From an uncultured Cellulomonas sp. (GTDB lineage: Bacteria > Actinomycetota > Actinomycetes > Actinomycetales > Cellulomonadaceae): a DNA stretch of 64,000 bases. Below the pieces are notes generated by a model. It searched no databases and was not told the DNA's origin. It saw nothing but the letters and a program-made list of their open reading frames with translations. This document shows positions 10,823 to 23,307 of this stretch, piece by piece. The position numbers and the translations under genes are program-made. The DNA lies in the NCBI RefSeq assembly GCF_947494015.1, contig NZ_CANLTL010000006.1, positions 1-64,000 on the forward strand. Direction: 5' to 3'. The number at the start of each line of letters is the position of its first letter. Position 1 is the first letter of the stretch.

Positions 10823-11584
10823 GTGATCGACATGACCGCGCTCGCGGCCGCCCTGCCCACCGCCGGACCGCTGGCGACCATCGGCCCGGACTTCCTCGAC
10901 GCCGAGCACCTGATCAGCCAGTTCGGCGCGTACGCGCTCGGCGGCATCGTGCTCGTCGTCTTCATCGAGACCGGGCTGCTGTTCCCGTTCCTGCCGGGGG
11001 ACTCGCTGCTGTTCACCGCGGGCATGCTCGTCGCGCAGGACGAGATCACCGTGCCGCTGTGGGTGCTGTGCCTGGCACTCTTCGCGGCGGCGTTCGTCGG
11101 TGACCAGCTGGCCTACTTCATCGGGCACAAGGTCGGGCCCAGGCTGTTCAACCGGCCGGACTCGCGCATCTTCAAGCAGGAGTACATCGACCAGACGTAC
11201 GCCTACTTCGACAAGTACGGCGGGCGGACGATCATCGTCGCGCGCTTCGTGCCGTTCGTGCGGACGTACGCGCCGGTCGTGGCCGGCGTCGCGAGGATGC
11301 GCTACCGCACGTTCGTGTCGTTCAACGTGGTCGGTGCGCTGCTGTGGGGCGTGGGCGTGACCGTGCTGGGCTACTTCCTCGGCCAGATCGAGTTCGTCCG
11401 CACCAACATCGAGATCATCCTCATCCTCATCGTCGGGCTGTCCCTGGTGCCGGTCGCGATCGAGCTGCTGCGCGCCCGCAGCCGCCGGCGCGACCCCCGC
11501 TACGACGAGCCGCACGAGCGGGAGCGGGTCGAGGCGGAGCGGCTGGAAGCCGAGCGGGTCGAGGCCGAGGAGGTCGACGGATGA
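10823..11584 (+). CDS. DedA family membrane protein
   Basis: FIETGLLFPFLPGDSLLFTAG...FVGDQLAYFIGHKVG...RFVPFVRTYAPVVAGVARM. Confidence 0.93.
   Translation: MIDMTALAAALPTAGPLATIGPDFLDAEHLISQFGAYALGGIVLVVFIETGLLFPFLPGDSLLFTAGMLVAQDEITVPLWVLCLALFAAAFVGDQLAYFIGHKVGPRLFNRPDSRIFKQEYIDQTYAYFDKYGGRTIIVARFVPFVRTYAPVVAGVARMRYRTFVSFNVVGALLWGVGVTVLGYFLGQIEFVRTNIEIILILIVGLSLVPVAIELLRARSRRRDPRYDEPHERERVEAERLEAERVEAEEVDG
11522..11566 (+). repeat. 15-bp coding tandem repeat (ERVEA x3) at C-terminus of DedA protein
   Basis: gagcgggtcgaggcg / gagcggctggaagcc / gagcgggtcgaggcc. Confidence 0.8.
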
Positions 11585-12420
11585 GCGAGCTGGGCACGCA
11601 GGGGACGCCCGCACCGCCCCGGCCCGCCCCCGCGGCGCCGCGCTCCATCGAGTGCTGGCTGTCGGACATGGACGGCGTCCTGGTCCACGAGGGCTCGGCC
11701 ATCCCCGGCGCCGCGGACTTCATCACGGCGCTGCGCGACCACGGTCGGCCGTTCCTCATCCTCACGAACAACTCGATCTTCACCCCGCGCGACCTGCGGG
11801 CCCGGCTCGCCGCGAGCGGCCTGGAGGTGCCCGAGGAGGCCATCTGGACCTCCGCCCTGGCCACCGCCCAGTTCCTGCGGGACCAGGTGCCCGGCGGCAG
11901 CGCCTACGTGATCGGCGAGGCGGGCCTGACCACGGCGCTGTACGAGAGCGGGTACACGCTCACCGACACCGACCCGGACTACGTCGTGCTGGGCGAGACC
12001 CGCACGTACTCCTTCGAGGCGATCACCAAGGCGATCCGCCTGATCCAGGGCGGCGCGCGGTTCATCGCGACCAATCCGGACGCGACCGGCCCGAGCAAGG
12101 AGGGCGACCTGCCGGCGACCGGCGCGGTGGCCGCGCTCATCACCCGGGCGACCGGCCGTGAGCCGTACTTCGTGGGCAAGCCGAACCCGATGATGTTCCG
12201 GTCCGCGCTCAACCGCATCGACGCGCACTCCGAGCACACCGCGATGGTGGGCGACCGGATGGACACCGACATCGTCGCCGGCATCGAGGCCGGCCTGACG
12301 ACCTACCTGGTGCTCACCGGCTCGACCCGGGCCTCGCAGGTCGAGCACTTCCCGTTCCGCCCGGCGCACGTCGTGGACTCCGTCGCGGACCTCGTGGCCC
12401 GCGTGCGCGACGGCGGCTGA
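11581..12420 (+). CDS. HAD-IIA family hydrolase (NagD-like)
   Basis: CWLSDMDGVLVHEGSAIPGAADFI...LTNNS...MVGDRMDTDIVAGIEAGL; ATGA overlap with dedA. Confidence 0.92.
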   Translation: MSELGTQGTPAPPRPAPAAPRSIECWLSDMDGVLVHEGSAIPGAADFITALRDHGRPFLILTNNSIFTPRDLRARLAASGLEVPEEAIWTSALATAQFLRDQVPGGSAYVIGEAGLTTALYESGYTLTDTDPDYVVLGETRTYSFEAITKAIRLIQGGARFIATNPDATGPSKEGDLPATGAVAALITRATGREPYFVGKPNPMMFRSALNRIDAHSEHTAMVGDRMDTDIVAGIEAGLTTYLVLTGSTRASQVEHFPFRPAHVVDSVADLVARVRDGG

Positions 12421-12422
12421 CC

Positions 12423-13160
12423 TCAGCCCGCCTCCCCCGGCTCGCCCGCGAGGGCGGCGGCGTGCGCGGTCACCCAGACGGCGTCGCGCCGGTACAGCGC
12501 GGCGTGCTCGCGAAGGTGCCCACGGCCCGGGCCGTCCGCGCGCCGCTCGGTGAAGGCGGCGAGGTCCCTGAGCCGCTCCACCACGGTCGCCAGCACGGCC
12601 GCCGGGGCGAGCGGGTGGGCGTACGCCCCGAGCAGCAGCCGCAGCCGCCGGCGGCGCTCGGTCAGGCTGCCCGGCAGCGCGTCGGTGTTGCGGGGGTCGG
12701 CCAGCGGCACCCACCGGTAGGCGAGGTACGCCACGTCCCACACCCGGGAGCCGGGGGACGCGGTGTCCCAGTCCAGGACGCCGACCAGCTCGCCGCGGTC
12801 CCACACGACGTTGTCCGGCGCGAGGTCGTTGTGGCAGATCACCTCGACCGGGCCGTGGGTCGGGAGCTGCCACGGGCCGTCGTCGGCGGGGAAGGACGCG
12901 GTCGCGGCGTGCAGGCGCGCCACGCACCGGGCGACGACGACCAGGACGTCGTCGTGCCAGACCCACCCCGGCAGGGGGTACTGCGGGACCTCGCCCGGCA
13001 GGTGGGCGAGGACCTCCCGGCCGTCGTCGTCGATCCCGAGCGGGCGCGGGACGACGTCGACGCCCGCGGCGATCAGGTGCTCCAGCAGCCGGTGCACCGT
13101 GGGCGTCCACGGCCCGGCGGTACGCCGCACGGTCCGACCGACCCGGACGGGGTCGCTCAT
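12423..13160 (-). CDS. Aminoglycoside phosphotransferase-like kinase (APH family)
   Basis: VEVICHNDLAPDNVVWDRGELVGVLDWDTASPGSRVWDVAYLAYRW. Confidence 0.85.
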   Translation of the reverse strand: MSDPVRVGRTVRRTAGPWTPTVHRLLEHLIAAGVDVVPRPLGIDDDGREVLAHLPGEVPQYPLPGWVWHDDVLVVVARCVARLHAATASFPADDGPWQLPTHGPVEVICHNDLAPDNVVWDRGELVGVLDWDTASPGSRVWDVAYLAYRWVPLADPRNTDALPGSLTERRRRLRLLLGAYAHPLAPAAVLATVVERLRDLAAFTERRADGPGRGHLREHAALYRRDAVWVTAHAAALAGEPGEAG

Positions 13161-13206
13161 GCTGCCGCCGGGCAGCACCTCACGGTCGGTCACGTCGGTC
13201 CGAGGC

Positions 13207-13791
13207 CTACAGCCCCAGGTCGGGGAGCCCGAACAGGGCGTGGTACGGGACGCCGAGCGCTTCGATCCGCTCCTGGGCGCCGGTCGCACGGTCGACGATG
13301 ACCGCGACCGCCACCACCTCGGCGCCGGCCTCGCGGGCGGCCTCGACGGCGGCGATCGGCGAGGACCCGGTCGTGCTGGTGTCCTCGAGGACGACGACGC
13401 GTCGGCCGGCGATGTCGGGCCCCTCGACGCGGCGCTGCATGCCGTGCGCCTTGGCCTCCTTGCGCACGACGAACGCGTCCAGGTCCTGCCCGCGCGACGC
13501 CGCGGCGTGCAGCAGGGCGGTCGCGACCGGGTCGGCGCCGAGCGTGAGCCCGCCGACGGCGTCGATCTCCGCGGTGCCCAGGCCGAGCTCCTCGAGCCGG
13601 TCGAGCAGCACGTGCCCGACGAGCGGTGCGGCGCGGTGGTGCAGGGTCACCCGGCGCAGGTCGACGTAGTAGTCGGCCTGCGCGCCGGAGGACAGGGTCA
13701 CGCGTCCGCGGACGACGGCGAGCTCGGTGATGAGGTCGCGCAGCTGCTCGCGCGGCGTCGGCGACAGGGCGCGGGTGTCGGTGGAGGTCAC
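13207..13791 (-). CDS. pyrE: Orotate phosphoribosyltransferase
   Basis: VTLSSGAQADYYVDLRRVTLHH...GGLTLGADPVATALL...VVLEDTSTTGSSPIAAVEA. Confidence 0.95.
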   Translation of the reverse strand: MTSTDTRALSPTPREQLRDLITELAVVRGRVTLSSGAQADYYVDLRRVTLHHRAAPLVGHVLLDRLEELGLGTAEIDAVGGLTLGADPVATALLHAAASRGQDLDAFVVRKEAKAHGMQRRVEGPDIAGRRVVVLEDTSTTGSSPIAAVEAAREAGAEVVAVAVIVDRATGAQERIEALGVPYHALFGLPDLGL

Positions 13792-13800
13792 CGGGCGAGG

Positions 13801-14571
13801 CTATCGGGCGCGCGAGCCCGGCCGGTGGGAGCCCACCGCGCGCACCGCGGACCGCGGCAGCGTGCGCAGCAGTGCGGACACCAGCCGGTAGCGCACGCTC
13901 GGGGTCGAGATGACGGCGCCGCGCCGGACGTCCGCCAGGGCGGTCGCCACGACGTCGTCGGCCCGCAGCCAGGCGGCCTCGGGCACGGCCCCCATGTCGA
14001 GCTCGGCGCGCTCGTGGAACTCGGTGTGCACGAAGCCCGGGCACAGCACGGTCGCGGTGACGCCGGTGCCGGCCAGCTCCACGGCGAGCCCCTCGGTGAA
14101 GGACCGCACCCACGCCTTGTGCGCGGAGTACGTGCCCGACGCCGTCAGCGCGGCGACCGACGCGACGTTGAGGATCGCCCCGCGCCCGCGCGCCGTCATC
14201 GGCCCGGCGGCCGCGTGCGACAGGACCATGACGGCCCGCACCATGACGTCGAACGCGCGCTCCTCCCGGTCCAGGTCGCCGTCGACGAAGCGCTGCCGCA
14301 CGGCGAACCCCGCGTTGTTGACCAGCAGGCCCACGGGCCGCTCGGTGGACCGCAGGCGGTCGGCGACCCGGTCCACGTCGGCGCGGTCGGACAGGTCGGC
14401 CGCGAGCACCTCGACGTGCACGCCCGCGGCCGCGTGCAGGTGGCCCGCGACCCGTTCCAGCCGCTCGGTGTCCCGGGCGACCAGGACCAGGTCGTGACGC
14501 GCGGTCGCCAGCTGCCAGGCGAACTCCAGACCGAGCCCTGCGGTGGCGCCGGTGATCAGTGCGGTACCCAT
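13801..14571 (-). CDS. SDR family oxidoreductase
   Basis: TALITGATAGLGLEFAWQLA...LLVNNAGFAVRQ...YSAHKAWVRSFTEGLAVEL. Confidence 0.9.
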   Translation of the reverse strand: MGTALITGATAGLGLEFAWQLATARHDLVLVARDTERLERVAGHLHAAAGVHVEVLAADLSDRADVDRVADRLRSTERPVGLLVNNAGFAVRQRFVDGDLDREERAFDVMVRAVMVLSHAAAGPMTARGRGAILNVASVAALTASGTYSAHKAWVRSFTEGLAVELAGTGVTATVLCPGFVHTEFHERAELDMGAVPEAAWLRADDVVATALADVRRGAVISTPSVRYRLVSALLRTLPRSAVRAVGSHRPGSRAR

Positions 14572-14609
14572 GCGGGTCACCCTACGGGCGGGCGGTTAGC
14601 CTGGCGCGC

Positions 14610-15464
14610 ATGCGCCTGGCCACCTGGAACGTCAACTCCGTCCGCTCCCGGGTGGACCGGGCCGTCGCCTTCCTCGAGCGCACCGGGACCGACGTGCTGG
14701 CGCTGCAGGAGACGAAGTGCCGCGACGACCAGTTCCCGCGGGCGGCCTTCGAGGCGGCCGGGTACGAGGTCGCCACCTTCGGGTTCAGCCAGTGGAACGG
14801 CGTGGCGCTGGTCTCGCGGGTCGGGCTGGACGACGTCGAGCGCGGGTTCCCGACGCAGCCGGGGTTCGGCGAGGCGCCGGGCCCCGAGGCGCGCGCGATC
14901 GGCGCGACCTGCGGTGGGGTGCGGGTGTGGAGCCTGTACGTGCCGCACGGCCGCGCGGTGGGTGACCCGCACTACCGGTACAAGCTCGCCTGGCTGGACG
15001 CGCTGCGCACGCAGGCCCAGGGGTGGCTCGACCCGGCGACGGGTGACCCCGACGCCGCCGTCGCCCTGGTCGGGGACTGGAACGTGGCCCCCCGGGACAC
15101 CGACGTGTGGGACCTGGCGGTGTTCGCCGACCAGACCCACATCACCCCGCCCGAGCGCGCGGCCTTCGCCGCGTTCGAGTCGGCGGGGTACACCGAGGTG
15201 ACGCGGGTCCACGTGCCGCAGGACCGCCGGTACACCTATTGGGACTACCAGCGGCTGCGGTTCCCGCGCGACGAGGGGATGCGGATCGACTTCGCGTACG
15301 TCTCGCCGGCCGTGGCGGCGCGGACCACCGCGGTGTCCATCGAGCGCGTCGAGCGCAAGGGCAAGGCGCCGTCGGACCACGTGCCCGTCGTCCTGGACCT
15401 GGCGGACACGGGGGCCCGCACCGGGGCGGACGGGTCGGCGGACGCCGCGGCGGACGCGGCGTGA
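14610..15464 (+). CDS. xth: Exodeoxyribonuclease III
   Basis: MRLATWNVNSVRSRVDRAVAFLERTGTDVLALQETKC...GDWNVAPRDTDVWD...MRIDFAYVSP...SDHVPVV. Confidence 0.95.
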   Translation: MRLATWNVNSVRSRVDRAVAFLERTGTDVLALQETKCRDDQFPRAAFEAAGYEVATFGFSQWNGVALVSRVGLDDVERGFPTQPGFGEAPGPEARAIGATCGGVRVWSLYVPHGRAVGDPHYRYKLAWLDALRTQAQGWLDPATGDPDAAVALVGDWNVAPRDTDVWDLAVFADQTHITPPERAAFAAFESAGYTEVTRVHVPQDRRYTYWDYQRLRFPRDEGMRIDFAYVSPAVAARTTAVSIERVERKGKAPSDHVPVVLDLADTGARTGADGSADAAADAA

Positions 15465-16126
15465 GCAGCGACGACCGCTGGACGGCGGCGGAGCCGTACT
15501 ACGCCCCGGGGTGGCCGGCGCCCCGCACCCGCCGTGAGGGGCTGGCCGTCGCCTCGTTCGTCACGGCGCTGGTCGGGCTGGGGGTCGTGGGCATCGGCCT
15601 CGGGATCGCCGCGCTGGTCCGGATCCGGCGCGGCCCCACGGTCGGGCGCGGCTACGCGGTGGCCGGGGTGGTCCTCGGCGCCGTCTGGACGGTCGCCCAG
15701 GTGGTCGTGGTCGCGGGGCTGGTCGCGACTGCCGCGGCGTCCCGTCCGCTGCCGGTCACGATCGACGCGGCGCAGACCGCGTCGGTCGGGCAGCTGCGGA
15801 CCGGTCACTGCCTGGCCGACCTGCCCGCCGACGGCGACGTCAGCGAGGTGGAGGTCGTCCCGTGCGGGGAGCCGCACGGCGCCCAGGTGATCTCGGAGTA
15901 CCGCTTCGCCGACGACGCCGTCTGGCCCGGGCAGGACCGTGCGCACCGGCTCGTGGCCGGGGGCTGCCAGCTGAGCCAGGCCGAGACGGACGCCGGGGTC
16001 GAGGTCCGCACCTGGGCGCCGACCGAGGCCTCCTGGCGCGACGGCGACCGCACCGGGCTGTGCCTGGCCCGGGTCGGGCCGGCCGTCACGGGCTCCCTGC
16101 TCGACGGCTCCGCCGACCTCCCCTGA
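15461..16126 (+). CDS. DUF4190-type membrane protein with extracytoplasmic C-terminal domain
   Basis: REGLAVASFVTALVGLGVVGIGLGIAALVRIRRGPTVGRGYAVAGVVLG; ATGA-type overlap with xth. Confidence 0.8.
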   Translation: MSSDDRWTAAEPYYAPGWPAPRTRREGLAVASFVTALVGLGVVGIGLGIAALVRIRRGPTVGRGYAVAGVVLGAVWTVAQVVVVAGLVATAAASRPLPVTIDAAQTASVGQLRTGHCLADLPADGDVSEVEVVPCGEPHGAQVISEYRFADDAVWPGQDRAHRLVAGGCQLSQAETDAGVEVRTWAPTEASWRDGDRTGLCLARVGPAVTGSLLDGSADLP

Positions 16127-16183
16127 CCCGTCGCGTCCCGTCCCGCCCCGCGCCGCCCGCCCCGCGCAGCCCGCCCCACCCGC

Positions 16184-16240
16184 CGAGTGCGACGTTCCGG
16201 ACCCTTGGCGGGCGCCGAACGGTCCAGGACGTCGCACTCG
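16184..16240. repeat. 57-bp dispersed palindromic element, copy A
   Basis: CGAGTGCGACGT...GGTCCAGGACGTCGCACTCG; 12-bp perfect terminal arms; between convergent DUF4190 and clpB genes. Confidence 0.85.
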
Positions 16241-16270
16241 CGGGGTGGACGGGCGGGCGGGAAGAGGTGG

Positions 16271-18901
<2,631 letters not shown>

Positions 18902-18977
18902 CGGTCCTCCGCCTCGTGCGTCCGAGCTGTGTCGCGGGCCGCCTGCGCGGCACCCCGACGAGCACAACATCCGGAGA

Positions 18978-18998
18978 CTTGAGTCTGTTCCGCTCAAC
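18978..18998. promoter_or_regulatory. HAIR-like element (HspR operator) upstream of clpB
   Basis: CTTGAGT-ctgttcc-GCTCAAC; matches CTTGAGT-N7-ACTCAAG except 2 positions in the right arm; 77 bp from clpB ATG. Confidence 0.8.
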
Positions 18999-19063
18999 CT
19001 TAGCGCGACGCGGACCCGGCGGTCGTCCTGACGCCCCGGGGGTACGGCTGGCACGATCGGTCC

Positions 19064-20041
19064 ATGACGCCCGCCGACGACGCGACACCCGACGTCCTCG
19101 GACCGGGCTGGACGTCCCGGACGCTGCGACTCGCCCCCGACCACGAGGGCGAGGTGGTCGCGACCCTCGTCCACCGGGACGACGACGCCGCGACGCACCG
19201 CCCCGCGCGGGGCGCCGTGCTGTACGTGCACGGCTACGTCGACTACTTCTTCCAACGTCACCTCGGCGACGCCTGGGCCGCGCACGGCTTCAGCTTCTAC
19301 GCGCTCGACCTGCGCAAGTACGGCCGCTCGCTGCGACCGTGGCAGACCGCCAACGACGTCACCGACCTGCGCACGTACGTCGAGGAGCTCGACGCCGCCG
19401 CGAGCGTCATCCGCGAGCAGGACGGTCACGACACGCTCGTGGTGCTGGGGCACTCCACCGGTGGTCTGCTGGCGGCGCTGTGGGCGCACGCTCACCGGGG
19501 CCGCGGGACGGTGGACGCGCTCGTCCTCAACAGCCCGTGGTTCGACCTGAACCGCGACTGGATTTACCGCGTCGTGGTGACCCGGGCGGTCGACGTCGTG
19601 GGACGGGTGCAGCCGGACCGGGTGGTCGGTGCCGTCGGGGTGCACTACGGGCAGAGCCTGCACGTGGACACCGGTGGCGCGTGGGAGTACGACCTGGCCT
19701 GGAAGCCGCACGAGGGCTTCCCGGTGCGGGCCGGCTGGCTGCGCGCCGTGCGCCGCGGGCACGCCCGGGTGGCGCGCGGCCTGGACATCGACTGCCCCGT
19801 GCTGCTGTGCTGCGCCGAGCGCAGCGGGCCGTTCGACCGCTGGCACCCGGACCTGGCCACGACCGACTCCGTGCTCGACGTCGAGCAGATGGTCGCGCGG
19901 GCACCCGGCCTGGGCCGCGACGTGACGGTCGTCCGGATCCCCGACGGCGTGCACGACCTGGCGCTGTCCGCGCCGGGCCCGCGGCAGCGGTACTTCGACG
20001 AGATGCTCACCTGGGCCGACCAGCAGCTGCCGGTCAGCTGA
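19064..20041 (+). CDS. Alpha/beta hydrolase (monoacylglycerol lipase-like)
   Basis: [38 protein letters not shown]...[17 protein letters not shown]. Confidence 0.88.
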   Translation: MTPADDATPDVLGPGWTSRTLRLAPDHEGEVVATLVHRDDDAATHRPARGAVLYVHGYVDYFFQRHLGDAWAAHGFSFYALDLRKYGRSLRPWQTANDVTDLRTYVEELDAAASVIREQDGHDTLVVLGHSTGGLLAALWAHAHRGRGTVDALVLNSPWFDLNRDWIYRVVVTRAVDVVGRVQPDRVVGAVGVHYGQSLHVDTGGAWEYDLAWKPHEGFPVRAGWLRAVRRGHARVARGLDIDCPVLLCCAERSGPFDRWHPDLATTDSVLDVEQMVARAPGLGRDVTVVRIPDGVHDLALSAPGPRQRYFDEMLTWADQQLPVS

Positions 20042-20690
20042 GCGGCGGCCGGGGCGCCGGCGCCTGCCAGCCGCGGTGCAGCGCGAGCAGCCGGACCCCC
20101 ACGATCAGCACCACGCATCCCCAGGTGATCGCCGGGTGGGCCACCCCGGCGGACCACGTCGCCGCGATCACGGCCGCGCCGAGAGCGGCCGGGATCGCGT
20201 ACAGCTCGCGGTGCGCCAGGACCCGCGGCGGCTCCCCGGCCAGCAGGTCCCGGATGGCACCGCCGCCGACACCGGTGAGCACCCCGACGATGACGGCGGT
20301 GTGCGCGGTGGTGCCCAGGTCGAGGGCCTTGAGCGTGCCGGCCACCGCGAACAGGCCGAGCCCGACGGCGTCGAGCACGAGCACCAGCCGCTGGATCCGC
20401 GACACCCGCGGGTGGAAGAAGAAGGTCAGCAGTCCGGCGACCGTCGCCGCGGTCAGCAGCCGCCAGTCCGAGATGCCCACCGGTGGGACCGCCCCGATCA
20501 GCACGTCGCGCAGGATCCCGCCGCCCAGCCCCGCCGCGGCCGCCAGCACCAGCACGCCCACCACGTCGAAGCTCTTGCGCACCGCGGCGAGCCCGCCGGA
20601 CAGCGCGAACGCGAAGACGCCGACGAGGTCGAGCACGAGCAGCGGCCAGGACCCGGTGTCCAGGGCGGAGGTGGCATCGACGAACGGCAC
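20034..20690 (-). CDS. TRIC cation channel / UPF0126 family membrane protein
   Basis: [51 protein letters not shown]; repeated GGGxxRD motif. Confidence 0.9.
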   Translation of the reverse strand: MPFVDATSALDTGSWPLLVLDLVGVFAFALSGGLAAVRKSFDVVGVLVLAAAAGLGGGILRDVLIGAVPPVGISDWRLLTAATVAGLLTFFFHPRVSRIQRLVLVLDAVGLGLFAVAGTLKALDLGTTAHTAVIVGVLTGVGGGAIRDLLAGEPPRVLAHRELYAIPAALGAAVIAATWSAGVAHPAITWGCVVLIVGVRLLALHRGWQAPAPRPPLS

Positions 20691-20832
20691 GCGTGCAGGC
20701 TAGGGCGCGCGGATCGGTCCCGACGGCGACGTCCACCCCCGGCAGGACCTTCGGCTGTGGCGCCGCGACGAGCCCACCCTAGAGTCGGCGGCGACCCGGG
20801 AGTGAGCCCGGACCGCACGGAGGAGGACGACG

Positions 20833-21336
20833 ATGTTCGACACCATCGCAGGACTGCCGCTGCACGTGCTGGTCGTGCACGCGACGGAGGTCATCGTTCC
20901 CGCAGCAGCGCTCGCCGTCCTGCTCGCTGCCCTCTGGCCGCGCTTCCGCCGGTGGGCGACGTACGCCCCCGCGGCACTGGCCGTCGCCGGCCTGGTCCTC
21001 GTGCCGCTGTCCACCGAATCCGGGGAGGCACTGGAAGGACGGGTGGGCGAGAGCGAGCTGGTGGAGGTGCACGCGCATCTGGCGGACGGACTGCTGCCCT
21101 GGGCCGCGGGCCTCGCTCTGGTCGCACTCGCTCTGCTGTGGTGGTCCCGCCGCGAGGTACGGCGCGACGCGGGGACGGCGCCCCGCTGGATCGCGGCTGC
21201 GCTCGTGGCGGCGGCCCTGACGACGGCGACCGGCACCGCTGTCGAAGCCGTGCGCGTCGGGCACAGCGGTGCGGCCGCGGTGTGGTCCGCCACCGTCCAG
21301 TCGACGAGCCCGGCGCCCGGTGACGACGACGACTGA
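20833..21336 (+). CDS. DUF2231-like membrane protein
   Basis: GLPLHVLVVHATEVIVPAAALAVLLAALWPRFRRW...LVPLSTESGEALEGRV. Confidence 0.75.
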   Translation: MFDTIAGLPLHVLVVHATEVIVPAAALAVLLAALWPRFRRWATYAPAALAVAGLVLVPLSTESGEALEGRVGESELVEVHAHLADGLLPWAAGLALVALALLWWSRREVRRDAGTAPRWIAAALVAAALTTATGTAVEAVRVGHSGAAAVWSATVQSTSPAPGDDDD

Positions 21337-21407
21337 CCCGTCCCGCCTGCGGCGCCCACCTCCGGCACCGCCGCCCGACCCCGGGACATGGTCGGTGACC
21401 GGTCCGA

Positions 21408-23261
21408 TCAGCCGGCCAGGGTGGACGCGGGCACCGGTGTCGCCATCTCGACCTCGGCGGCCGGCAGCGGGCGCGCGTACAGGTAGCCCTGCGCCCGGGC
21501 GCAGCGCAGGTCGCGCAGGATCGTCGCCTGCTGCTCGGTCTCCACGCCCTCGGCGACCACGTCGAGGTGCAGGCTGCGGGCCAGCTCGATGATCGAGGAC
21601 ACCAGCGTCGTCGCGGTGCCTCCGGTGCCCAGGTCGCTGACGAAGGACCGGTCGATCTTGACGGTGTCGACCGGCAGCCGCCGCAGGTAGGACAGGCTCG
21701 AGTAGCCGGTGCCGAAGTCGTCGATGGCGATCCGGACGCCCAGCGCACGCAGCCGGGTCAGCCGCTCGGTGACGGCGTCGACGTCACGCACCAGGACGCC
21801 CTCGGTGATCTCCAGGGTCAGCCGGCGCGCCGGCAGCCCGCTGGTGGCCAGGGCGTCCGCGACCAGGGTCAGGACGTCGTCGTCGGCCAGCTGGTGCGGG
21901 GACAGGTTGACCGCGACGTCCACCGGCACCCCGGTCAGCTCGGACCAGTCGGCCGCCTGCCGGGTCGCGGTGCGCAGCACCCACGCGCCGATCGGCACGA
22001 TGTGGCCCCCCTCCTCCGCCAGCGGGATGAAGACGTCCGGCGGCACCGGCCCACGGGTGGGGTGGTGCCAGCGCAGCAGCGCCTCGTAGCCCGACGCGCT
22101 GCCCCCGCTGAGCGCGACCGTCGGCTGGTAGTAGACCTCGAGCTGGTCGTCGGCGAGCGCCCGGCCGAGGTCCGCGGTGAGGTCGGCCTTGTCCCGGATC
22201 GCCCGGTCCATGCCGTCGGCGTAGACCACGACCTGGTTCTTGCCGGTCGCCTTGGCCAGGTACATCGCCAGGTCGGCGTTGCGCAGCAGCGACTCCACCG
22301 ACGCGTGCGGGTCGCCGCCGGGGTCCGCGATGCCGACGCTGCCCGTGACCACCAGGAGCCGTCCGTCGACGTGCACGGGGTCGACGAGTGCCCGCAGCAC
22401 GCGCTGGGCGACGGCGCGGGCGGTGTCCGGCTCGCCCTGCACGAGCAGCGCGAACTCGTCGCCGCCGAGGCGCGCGACGAGGTCGACGCCCCGCACGCAC
22501 CCGCGCAGCCGGTCCGCCACGCCCTGCAGCAGGTGGTCGCCCACGCTGTGCCCCATCGAGTCGTTGACGTCCTTGAAGTCGTCGAGGTCGATGAACAGCA
22601 CGCTGACCGGCGTGCCACGCCGCAGCGCGGTCGCCAGCGTCTCGCGCAGGAACGTGCGGTTGGCCAGCCCGGTGAGGGCGTCGCGCAGCCCCTGCTGCTC
22701 GTTGAGCCGCCAGGCGGCGAGATGGGCCAGGCTCGCGGCGAGGATGAAGCTGCCGTGGATGGCGGCCCACACCAGCGGGGCGTGCAGGTCGGCGGCGTGG
22801 CCGTAGACGGCGTGCGGGTGCATCGACCCGACGATGCCGTGGTGCAGCAGGACCATCGCCAGGCCGACGCCGAACGGCACCCAGTCCTGGTACAGCGCCA
22901 CGACCCCGACCATGACGAAGAAGTGGAAGTGCATCTCGGTCAGCCCGCCGCACAGGTGCACGGCAGCCACCGAGGCGGTGAACAGGCTCACGCTGGCCGC
23001 GAACGCGCGCACCGTCCGCCGCTGCCGCCGCAGCACCGCGACGCCGAGCGGCGCGACGATGGCGCCGCTCCACAGCAGCGCCGCGGCCATCCCCTGACCG
23101 CTGACCACCGCGAAGATGCCGATCCCGGCCGCCTGCGCCACCGCGATCTGGACGATGGCGCGGTGGCGGCGGCGCCACACGTCGTCGGCCAGCATGCGCC
23201 CGGCGGGCAGCATGTGGCCCAGTCGCAGCCGCGCGAGGGCGGGGGGTACGGCTCGGCTCAT
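21408..23261 (-). CDS. Membrane-anchored GGDEF-EAL cyclic-di-GMP enzyme
   Basis: Multiple N-terminal TM segments; RGVDLVARLGGDEF; SGYEALLRWHHP; EITEGVL; IDDFGTGYSSLSYL; KIDRSFV; EGVET. Confidence 0.93.
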   Translation of the reverse strand: MSRAVPPALARLRLGHMLPAGRMLADDVWRRRHRAIVQIAVAQAAGIGIFAVVSGQGMAAALLWSGAIVAPLGVAVLRRQRRTVRAFAASVSLFTASVAAVHLCGGLTEMHFHFFVMVGVVALYQDWVPFGVGLAMVLLHHGIVGSMHPHAVYGHAADLHAPLVWAAIHGSFILAASLAHLAAWRLNEQQGLRDALTGLANRTFLRETLATALRRGTPVSVLFIDLDDFKDVNDSMGHSVGDHLLQGVADRLRGCVRGVDLVARLGGDEFALLVQGEPDTARAVAQRVLRALVDPVHVDGRLLVVTGSVGIADPGGDPHASVESLLRNADLAMYLAKATGKNQVVVYADGMDRAIRDKADLTADLGRALADDQLEVYYQPTVALSGGSASGYEALLRWHHPTRGPVPPDVFIPLAEEGGHIVPIGAWVLRTATRQAADWSELTGVPVDVAVNLSPHQLADDDVLTLVADALATSGLPARRLTLEITEGVLVRDVDAVTERLTRLRALGVRIAIDDFGTGYSSLSYLRRLPVDTVKIDRSFVSDLGTGGTATTLVSSIIELARSLHLDVVAEGVETEQQATILRDLRCARAQGYLYARPLPAAEVEMATPVPASTLAG

Positions 23262-23307
23262 GCCGGGCCCATCGGCCGCGATCGCGTCGCTGTGACGGCT
23301 CGGCACC

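Noticed and set aside
12423-13160. APH-family kinase as an antibiotic-resistance gene
   Set aside because: Generic APH-fold phosphotransferase in a housekeeping neighbourhood; nothing indicates aminoglycoside specificity.
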